Positions 50,137 through 56,222 of a stretch of 56,222 nt of DNA are shown here, piece after piece (the stretch's first letter is position 1; each line of letters opens with the position of its first letter). The notes beneath the pieces are model-generated. The model was not told the DNA's origin. It did no database searches and saw only the letters and a list, made by a program, of their open reading frames with translations. The DNA is taken from positions 1 through 56,222 of the forward strand of contig JAPOVX010000155.1 in NCBI GenBank assembly GCA_026707935.1. The letters run 5' to 3'. The translations under genes were made by a program, and so were the position numbers. Origin of the DNA: Paracoccaceae bacterium. GTDB lineage: Bacteria > Pseudomonadota > Alphaproteobacteria > Rhodobacterales > Rhodobacteraceae.

Positions 50137-51584
50137 CAGCCGTCGACCTCGAAATAGATGTGTTTGGTTTCGAGGAAGTCATTCATCGCCTCGACCCCGT
50201 GCAGCCGCCCGATCCCGCTTTCACGGTAACCGCCGGTTTCGACCTCCGCCAAAAGACGGTTGTGGCTGTTCATCCAGACCGTGCCGAATTTCAGCTTGCG
50301 GCTCGTACGCATCGAAACGCCGAGGTCATTGGTATGGACGGACGCCGCTAGCCCGTAACGCGTGGCGTTGGCTTTCTCGATGGCCTCCGTTTCGTCGCCG
50401 AACCGTTCGATCGAGACGATCGGGCCGAAGAGTTCGTCCTGCACGAGGTCGTGGGTGACATCATCGATCTCGAACATGGATGGGGTCACGAAATAGCCGC
50501 GCGCCAGATCGTTTCCGCCCTCCGTACCGCGCACGACCAGGTTTGCCTCGTCGCCGGCGCGCTCGATGATGTTCAGCAGGCGCTCCTGGTTGGGCCTGTC
50601 GATGATCGGGCCCAGTTCGACGCCGGCCGTGCGCGCATCGCCCACCGTGGTTTCCTCATAGGCATCGCGCAGCCGCGCCTTCACCTCGTCATAGACATCA
50701 TCCTGCGCCAGCACCCTGCTGACACAGGTGCACATCTGTCCGTTGAGTGCCAGCGAACCGCGTTTGATCTCGGCCACCGCCCTGTCGGTATCGGCGCTGC
50801 CAAAGACGATCGCCGGCGCCTTTCCGCCGAGTTCGAGCGAGACATGCTTGATGGTGTCAGCAGCATTGGCCATGATGATCTTGCCGGTCCGCGACGAGCC
50901 GGTGAAGGAGATGACGTCGATTTCCCAGTGCGTGGAAAGAACGGCGCCAACCTCTGTCCCGTGTTCATTGACCGAATTGACAACACCCTTCGGCAGCGAC
51001 GCCACCGCGTCGAAGCAGGCCATGACGGCGGCATTGGTCAATGGCGTCTGGGGCGCAGGTTTGACCACGACGGCGCAGCCGGCGGCCAGCGCGGGGGCAA
51101 CCGAACGCACAAGCAGGGTAACCGGCGCGTTCCACGGCACGATGACGGAGACGACGCCCGAGGGCTCACGCGTCATGAGGCTCATCCTGCCCGTGGCGCT
51201 TTCGAATGTTCTCCCGAAAACGTTTCGTGCGACGCCGGCGTAGTATCGCGCCTCGCCATACCCGGCGGCCACTTCGTGCCGCGCCTGTCCCAGGACCTTG
51301 CCGTTTTCACGTGCCATCAGGTCGGCGATTTCATCGGCGCGCGCTTCCAGGACATCGGCAAATTCCAACAGCACTGCCGACCGCAGGCGCGGCTCGCTCG
51401 CCCAGGCGCTCGACTCAAAGGCCTCCCGCGCCGCCATTACCGCCTGGCCGGCCAGTTCCCGGGACCCGTTGGGGGCTTCGGCAAATACGGTCCCGTCCGA
51501 CGGGTTTTCGACCCCGGTCATCCCGTTCGGCGCGTCGGCCAGCCAGGTGCCCGCAATGTAGTGGCATCCCTTCATGTCGGTCAT
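50136..51584 (-). CDS. Aldehyde dehydrogenase
   Basis: A 482-residue NAD(P)-dependent aldehyde dehydrogenase. The catalytic Cys is in LNGQMCTCVSRVLAQ, the general-base Glu in HVSLELGGKAPAIVF, and the cofactor segments ISFTGSSRTGKIIM and VIVPWNAPVTLLVRSVAPAL are present, with the C-terminal LKFGTVWMNSHN. It oxidises an aldehyde to an acid. It lies between the FAD monooxygenase and alcohol dehydrogenase genes with tight spacing (12 bp and a 1-bp overlap), so it belongs to one catabolic operon. Confidence 0.93.
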   Translation of the reverse strand: MTDMKGCHYIAGTWLADAPNGMTGVENPSDGTVFAEAPNGSRELAGQAVMAAREAFESSAWASEPRLRSAVLLEFADVLEARADEIADLMARENGKVLGQARHEVAAGYGEARYYAGVARNVFGRTFESATGRMSLMTREPSGVVSVIVPWNAPVTLLVRSVAPALAAGCAVVVKPAPQTPLTNAAVMACFDAVASLPKGVVNSVNEHGTEVGAVLSTHWEIDVISFTGSSRTGKIIMANAADTIKHVSLELGGKAPAIVFGSADTDRAVAEIKRGSLALNGQMCTCVSRVLAQDDVYDEVKARLRDAYEETTVGDARTAGVELGPIIDRPNQERLLNIIERAGDEANLVVRGTEGGNDLARGYFVTPSMFEIDDVTHDLVQDELFGPIVSIERFGDETEAIEKANATRYGLAASVHTNDLGVSMRTSRKLKFGTVWMNSHNRLLAEVETGGYRESGIGRLHGVEAMNDFLETKHIYFEVDG

Positions 51585-51596
51585 GAGCAGCCCTCC

Positions 51597-53168
51597 TCAG
51601 GCGCCGGTCGCGCGGGCCACGATTGCGTCGGCGTCCGCATTTGACCCGTCCCCGGAAAAGGCGACAAACTGGTCCGGCCGGACGAGAATCGTCGCGCATT
51701 CATACGCCTTTCGCAGCCCTTCGTCGGGTGTATTCAACACGCGCAACGGTACGTTTCGCGCCCGCGCAGCCTCCGCGAACCGCATCGAAACCGTTCCGTC
51801 CTCCCCGAGGTTCATCAAGGTGAACCCCGGACCCAGCGCGTCCCAGAGGTCGCTCCCGTCCGGCAGTTTCTTCGGGGCGAGGTGAAACCCGGCCTCTGCC
51901 GCAAAGCGGTGCGTCCCCCTGGCCCCTGATCGCGCACCAACCGCCCCGGCCACGATCGGTGAACCCGCGTAGTGCGGCAGGAACTCGGTCACGTCCGCAT
52001 CATCGGCGCTTGCGCGCCTCCGCCAGGCGGCCTCGAACGCGGCCCTGTCCCTTTCGGGGGCATATTCCCGCGTGAAGCAGCGGAAGTCCTCGATCATTCG
52101 GCCGATGAAATCCGTACTCACGGACTTGAACACCGGGTGCCGCTCCGCGCTGTAGCTGTCCAGCAGCGCATCGCCAGCCCATCCCTTGAATGCCGCATCG
52201 AGCTTCCAGCCGAGGTTCCGCACGTCCTCGAACCCGGTATTGACTCCGTAGCCGCCATAGGGCGGGTGGCTGTGACAGGCGTCCCCGGCGATGAAGACAC
52301 GGCCGTTGCGATAATCTCGTGCATGCGAGATCCTGAGGTCCCAGAACCCGATATGCTCGAATTCCAGTGCGAATTCGGCCCCGGCCATCCGGTACAGGAA
52401 GGCCTTGAAATCGAAGTTGTCGTGCGTTGTTCCTGCCGGGACGGGCGAGTGAAAGAACCATCCGCCATCGAGATCAACCCGGCCAAGGAACTGCCAGTAG
52501 CCATCCATGTCCGGGTTCATGACGTTGAAAATGGACTTCCCGGGATAGCGTTCCAGCAAGTCGTGCAATTCCCGCGACCGGAACACCAGAAGCGCCATGA
52601 GCGGGCCTTCGTGGTCGACCTCGCTCTCGATGCCGGCACAGTCGCGTGTCAGCGACCGCGCGCCGTCACACCCCACGGCGCAAGCCGCGCTCAGCGCGTG
52701 ATCGGCGCCGTCTTCCATCCGGTACGCAACGGTGACGCTTTCCTCCACTTGCGAAACATCCGTGACGCGGGCGCCTTCGATAAGGGTGATCTCGGCAAAA
52801 TCGGCCACCCGGTCACGCAATATGCGTTCGAGGTTGTACTGAGGCAGGCGCTCGTTTTCGGCGAAATAGTAGGCCCGAACGCGAGAGCGCTGGAACCAGT
52901 CGTAGTGGTATTCGCTCAACAGCCGCCCGTAGCAGACAATCCCGGCATTGCCGAATTCCGGGGGCACGGGGCTTGCCGCACGCACCCGTTCGGAAATCCC
53001 CCAGGCGCGAAAGTGCTCACCGGTGCGCTGGGTCAGGTTCTGGCCCTTGGGGATGTGGTGAACGGTCCCGGTGCGCTCGAGGACCGTGCTGGTCACCCCC
53101 TTCCGGGCCAGGTCGATGGACAGGCCCAGACCGACAGGCCCGCCGCCGATGATGACCACCTGACTCAT
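51597..53168 (-). CDS. FAD-dependent monooxygenase (class A aromatic hydroxylase type)
   Basis: A 523-residue flavoprotein monooxygenase. The FAD-binding GGGPVGLGLSIDLARKG is near the N-terminus, the CDGARSLTRDCAG (DG) motif in the middle and the GDACHSHPPYGGYGVNTGFE (GD) motif after it, followed by LGWKLDAAFKGWAG. The C-terminal ~130 residues form a thioredoxin-like region, as in phenol/PheA-type hydroxylases. It probably hydroxylates an aromatic compound with NAD(P)H and O2. It is followed by two dehydrogenases and preceded by a small gene. Confidence 0.9.
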   Translation of the reverse strand: MSQVVIIGGGPVGLGLSIDLARKGVTSTVLERTGTVHHIPKGQNLTQRTGEHFRAWGISERVRAASPVPPEFGNAGIVCYGRLLSEYHYDWFQRSRVRAYYFAENERLPQYNLERILRDRVADFAEITLIEGARVTDVSQVEESVTVAYRMEDGADHALSAACAVGCDGARSLTRDCAGIESEVDHEGPLMALLVFRSRELHDLLERYPGKSIFNVMNPDMDGYWQFLGRVDLDGGWFFHSPVPAGTTHDNFDFKAFLYRMAGAEFALEFEHIGFWDLRISHARDYRNGRVFIAGDACHSHPPYGGYGVNTGFEDVRNLGWKLDAAFKGWAGDALLDSYSAERHPVFKSVSTDFIGRMIEDFRCFTREYAPERDRAAFEAAWRRRASADDADVTEFLPHYAGSPIVAGAVGARSGARGTHRFAAEAGFHLAPKKLPDGSDLWDALGPGFTLMNLGEDGTVSMRFAEAARARNVPLRVLNTPDEGLRKAYECATILVRPDQFVAFSGDGSNADADAIVARATGA

Positions 53169-53195
53169 GTTTCCTGGACCCCGCCCCCTTCCCCG

Positions 53196-53495
53196 TCACG
53201 CGCGTTCGACGAAACGGACGTCCTGTCCGCCAGCGGTGATCTGATCCCCGCCCATTGCCAGGTCGTGCCCTTGACCGCGGTGGCTCGAGGCAAACGGGTC
53301 CCGAACGTCCAGACGCACGCATGTGTCGCAGGCGACGGCCCCATGCCCTTCCGACATGTGCACCTGCACCGGAGTTCGCCCCGGCCCGACGACCCGGAAA
53401 AGCTGTTCTTCAGATTTCCGGATCGAGAGCATGCGCGGGGACATCGCCACCACGAGGTCACCGCCGGGCTGCAGATTCGGAACGTGTTCGGCCAT
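53196..53495 (-). CDS. Small hypothetical protein, first gene of the monooxygenase operon
   Basis: A 99-residue protein from ATG 53495, which has AAGGAAGA upstream; a start 24 nt earlier lacks one. Sequence includes PGGDLVVAMSPRMLSIRKSE and HMSEGHGAVACDTCVRLDV, with one CDTC pair. I do not recognise a family. It stands first behind the LysR-controlled promoter and 27 bp before the monooxygenase, so it may assist that enzyme. Confidence 0.6.
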   Translation of the reverse strand: MAEHVPNLQPGGDLVVAMSPRMLSIRKSEEQLFRVVGPGRTPVQVHMSEGHGAVACDTCVRLDVRDPFASSHRGQGHDLAMGGDQITAGGQDVRFVERA

Positions 53496-53617
53496 TTGCG
53501 GTCTTCCTTTTCGACGCAAGACTACAGCGCACGTGTCTGTCGCGACAATAGCCTTCGATTTACAGGAGAAGAAAGCGCGACTATTATCCTGGGCGGAGCC
53601 TGGCGAGATTGAGGCCC
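53496..53617. promoter_or_regulatory. Divergent promoter region with likely LysR operator
   Basis: A 122-bp gap between the monooxygenase operon and the LysR gene. It contains CGACAATAG and, about 30 bp on, GCGACTATTATCC, forming an interrupted, imperfect dyad of a kind bound by LysR regulators. The regulator probably controls the leftward operon and itself from here. Confidence 0.4.
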
Positions 53618-54580
53618 ATGGATTTCCGACAGTTGAAATACTTCTGTGCAGTGGCCAAACACGAAAGCCTGACGGCGGCCAGCGAGGCGCTGAACGTCAC
53701 CCAGCCCGCGATTGGCCAGCAATTGAGAAAGCTGGAAGCAGAGCTCGGGCTCAAGCTCTTGACCCGCCACTCGCGCGGCATGCGCCTGACTTCGGTAGGC
53801 AAAGTCCTGCATCGCCGCGCAGAAGACATCCTGGCCTCGGTCGAGAGGACCGAGCGCGAGTTGTCGCGGCACCGGAATTCCAGCGAGGGGACCATTCGAA
53901 TTGGCGTGACTCCCTCCCTCAGCAGGGTACTGGTGCCCCGCCTGATGGAGGTCGGGTTTGACCGGCATCCGGGCATCACGTTGCTGTTCAACCAGGGTTT
54001 CCCGGCCGATCTGGAACGGCTCTGGGAAGCCGGGGAGTGCGATTTTGCCTTTTTTCAGAGCGACGTAGATACCGACAACTTCGAAAGCCTGCCGGTTTAC
54101 AATGAAAGCCTGTGCCTCATTGGCCCGCCCAGCCTCTGCGCATCCCTGCCTGAGCGGGTGCCTGTCGAGACGTTGGCAAGCCTTCCGGTCGTCCTGGACG
54201 TCCGATCGATCTGGGCGCGCGAACGACTCGAACAGGGATTCAAGCGCACGCAATCGAAGTGGGGCGACCTGATCGAATGCTCCTCGATCAACCTCAGGCG
54301 CGAATACCTCGTTCGCGGACGACGGTTCTGCGTGGCGCCAATCGCGCAGTTCAATGCCGAGATCGCAGCTGGCCTTGCCGAGCACAGAGCCATCGATTTA
54401 CCCGAATTCAACCGGACAATTCACCTTGCCGGGCCGCGCGTTGAGATGATGACGGAGGCCGAGCGCAACATACGCGCGCTCATCGTCGAGATCGTCGACG
54501 ACCTGATCAGGTCGGGTGACGTCGCCTGGAAGACACCTGACTGGACTGCAAACGACAGTAGCGTTACTTCTAGCAACTGA
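53618..54580 (+). CDS. LysR family transcriptional regulator
   Basis: A 320-residue regulator. The winged HTH covers residues 1-60 (MDFRQLKYFCAVAKHESLTA then NVTQPAIGQQLRKLEAELGL), followed by a linker helix and the two-lobed effector domain with EGTIRIGVTPSLSRVLVPRL. The ATG at 53618 is the family start. It is divergent from the monooxygenase operon, the usual LysR layout, so it probably activates that operon when an aromatic intermediate binds. Confidence 0.93.
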   Translation: MDFRQLKYFCAVAKHESLTAASEALNVTQPAIGQQLRKLEAELGLKLLTRHSRGMRLTSVGKVLHRRAEDILASVERTERELSRHRNSSEGTIRIGVTPSLSRVLVPRLMEVGFDRHPGITLLFNQGFPADLERLWEAGECDFAFFQSDVDTDNFESLPVYNESLCLIGPPSLCASLPERVPVETLASLPVVLDVRSIWARERLEQGFKRTQSKWGDLIECSSINLRREYLVRGRRFCVAPIAQFNAEIAAGLAEHRAIDLPEFNRTIHLAGPRVEMMTEAERNIRALIVEIVDDLIRSGDVAWKTPDWTANDSSVTSSN

Positions 54581-54642
54581 AAGCAATCCGGTCTTTTTCC
54601 TGTGGCTGGTCCCTTGCATAGTGGCCCTGGGGAGGTCTCATC

Positions 54643-56222
54643 ATGGCGACGCCGCAGTTCCAGTCGAAACCGATTGTCGAACACGGCCCGGAGCGTGCTC
54701 CTCTGGTCGCGCGCCTGCTGGCGAAAACCTCCGGTGCCAATGAACTGCGGGTCCGCATCGAACAGAATCACGATATGTGGACGATCAGGTTCCCGGTGAA
54801 CGACGAGCCGTACCTTCTCCTGGGTTTTCACCCGGAAGGGACCGCCTCGATCTCGATTCAGGCCGTTGGTCCCGGCGGGGCCGTGACATGGGATCCCATC
54901 CCGCACGAACCAAGGGATGTGCCGACCTCACCGCTGGACATGCCGCCGCTCCAGACACGCATCAGCCGGCCCGACCGGATGTCGGGGCGCTTTACCTTCA
55001 TGACCATCCGCCGCCGTGCGTTCGGGCGCATAACGGACGTGACCGAGGCGCAGAGGCGATGGTTTGTCCATTGGGGCATGCTGATCGCGATCGACAACCG
55101 GGGACGGATGCGCTGGATGCGCAAACTTGACCGCCGTGCGGCAGGGATCGAACGGCTGATCAGCGGCAACCTTTTCGTTCACGATACCGATTTCTGCTCA
55201 CGTGAAATCGACATCGCCGGCGACACGGTCCGCGCATGGTACGCCGCGAAACGGCCGCAGGGCGCGCTGGACGGCGGCATTCCCGTCGATGTCCGAAGCC
55301 TGCATCACCAGCCGCACCAGATGCCGAACGGCAATTTCCTGGCGCTGTGCGCACATTCCAGGAATGTGAAGAACTGGCCCTCTTCTGATCGGGAGCCCGG
55401 CGAATGCAAGGGGGAGCGGGAAATCGTGGGCGACATGGTGGTCGAGTTCACTTCCGGCGGCGACATCGTCTGGAGCTGGGACAGCTTCGACCATCTCGAC
55501 CGCTACCGCATCGGCTACGATGCGTTCGACGCCTATTGGCACGTGCGCGGTTTTCCCGGCGCTGCCGACTGGACCCACGGCAACGGTGTGACCTATGACG
55601 AACGCGACGACTCCGTGCTGGTCTCGCTGCGCCTTCAGGATTGCGTCCTGAAGATCGACCGCAAGTCAGGCGAAATCGTCTGGATACTGGGGGATCACAC
55701 GAACTGGTCGCCGGATCTGCAGAAAAAGCTGCTGACGCCAATTGGCGTGAACTTCCGCTGGCCCTGGCACATGCACAATCCGCGCCTCACGTCCGAGGGG
55801 ACGATCGTGCTGTTCGACAATGGCATCTACGGTGCCCGTCCGGGCCAGGAGCGCATTCCGTTTCACGAGAGCTTTTCCCGTGGCGTCGAGTTTCGCGTGG
55901 ACGAGGACGCCATGACCGTTGAACAGGTCTGGGCCTCGGCGCTGACCAACGCCGACATCAAGGAACGCACCTGGGCCATGGGCGATGCCCACCGGTTCGA
56001 GGACAGCGATACGGCGCTGGTCATCCATTCTGTCGCGATGCCCCATGGCCGGGATGATATCGGAATGGATGAAACTGACCGGTCGATGCGCTATGTCGAC
56101 GAGTTTCCTTCATATGCCCGCATCCTGGAATACAGCCGCAAGGACATTCGGGACATCGTCTTTGACATGACGGTGCGCGACGAAAACGAACTCATCCACT
56201 GGGAGGTGTTTTCGGGCGTCCG
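54643..56222 (+). CDS. Arylsulfotransferase (AssT)-like protein, incomplete at window end
   Basis: The frame from ATG 54643 (GGAGGT upstream) is open for 526 codons to the window edge with no stop. It shows HQPHQMPNGNFLAL, GDIVWSWDSFDHLD, DWTHGNGVTYDERDDSVLVS then LRLQDCVLKIDRKSGEIVWI, FRWPWHMHNPRLTSEGTIVL and FDNGIYGARPGQ. These are the repeated blade and His motifs of AssT-family PAPS-independent arylsulfate sulfotransferases, which transfer sulfate between phenols. No signal peptide is visible, unlike periplasmic AssT. The neighbouring aromatic hydroxylase suggests phenolic substrates. Confidence 0.82.
   Translation, partial: MATPQFQSKPIVEHGPERAPLVARLLAKTSGANELRVRIEQNHDMWTIRFPVNDEPYLLLGFHPEGTASISIQAVGPGGAVTWDPIPHEPRDVPTSPLDMPPLQTRISRPDRMSGRFTFMTIRRRAFGRITDVTEAQRRWFVHWGMLIAIDNRGRMRWMRKLDRRAAGIERLISGNLFVHDTDFCSREIDIAGDTVRAWYAAKRPQGALDGGIPVDVRSLHHQPHQMPNGNFLALCAHSRNVKNWPSSDREPGECKGEREIVGDMVVEFTSGGDIVWSWDSFDHLDRYRIGYDAFDAYWHVRGFPGAADWTHGNGVTYDERDDSVLVSLRLQDCVLKIDRKSGEIVWILGDHTNWSPDLQKKLLTPIGVNFRWPWHMHNPRLTSEGTIVLFDNGIYGARPGQERIPFHESFSRGVEFRVDEDAMTVEQVWASALTNADIKERTWAMGDAHRFEDSDTALVIHSVAMPHGRDDIGMDETDRSMRYVDEFPSYARILEYSRKDIRDIVFDMTVRDENELIHWEVFSGV

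Noticed and set aside
1..56222. CRISPR arrays, rRNA genes and complete insertion sequences
   Set aside because: No regularly spaced repeats, no rRNA-like sequence and no transposase with terminal inverted repeats were found by eye.

Overview
The window comes from an alphaproteobacterium of fairly high G+C. The best evidence is the conserved housekeeping run at 22.0-28.8 kb: a small basic protein, murA, a DUF2948 gene, hisD, a UPF0262 gene, a low-molecular-weight phosphatase, infA, maf and an RNase E/G gene. These are tightly packed, often with start and stop codons overlapping, in an order typical of Alphaproteobacteria. A tRNA-Thr(GGT) gene precedes the block and a tRNA-Phe(GAA) gene follows it; both flanks look like acquired DNA.

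Left of tRNA-Thr (1-21.8 kb) is a defence and toxin island with many damaged genes. It holds an Xre/MbcA/ParS antitoxin with a frameshifted RES toxin, an AbiEi antitoxin whose AbiEii partner survives only as a stub, a zinc-binding protein next to a HEPN/RES toxin, and a further gene broken by a stop and a frameshift. A complete type II CBASS operon follows (7.06-11.18 kb): a divergently encoded Cap15 membrane effector, then a DncV-like CD-NTase, Cap2 (E2-E1) and Cap3 (JAMM protease). Next comes a translationally coupled pair (12.3-19.0 kb): a Swt1-HEPN/SNF2 helicase and a sacsin-like GHKL ATPase with a C-terminal treble-clef-like domain. The pair has the look of a defence system but matches none that I can name. 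The island ends with mobile-element debris, an uncharacterised protein and another broken gene.

Right of tRNA-Phe, an integrase remnant ends 8 bp from the tRNA and a second recombinase fragment lies nearby. A 47-bp sequence is shared with the left island (41/47 identical). From 29.6 kb on, the genes are mainly catabolic: an HpcH/HpaI aldolase with a 2-hydroxyacid dehydrogenase, a truncated DhaK, a dienelactone-hydrolase-family protein, an AceE/MdeB-like E1 with a divergent Lrp regulator, a DUF1445 protein, a fused 5-oxoprolinase with a glutamate-dehydrogenase-family enzyme, and a LysR-controlled operon (FAD monooxygenase, aldehyde dehydrogenase, iron alcohol dehydrogenase) next to an arylsulfotransferase-like gene that runs off the end. 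A Tat-exported PCMT-like protein and a spermidine-synthase-like membrane protein lie between them.

DUF1445 (related to D-glutamate cyclase), 5-oxoprolinase and glutamate dehydrogenase could together convert D-glutamate to 2-oxoglutarate; this is inference. The many frameshifts and stops are mostly in island genes, so real decay is likely, but each could be a sequencing error until reads are checked.
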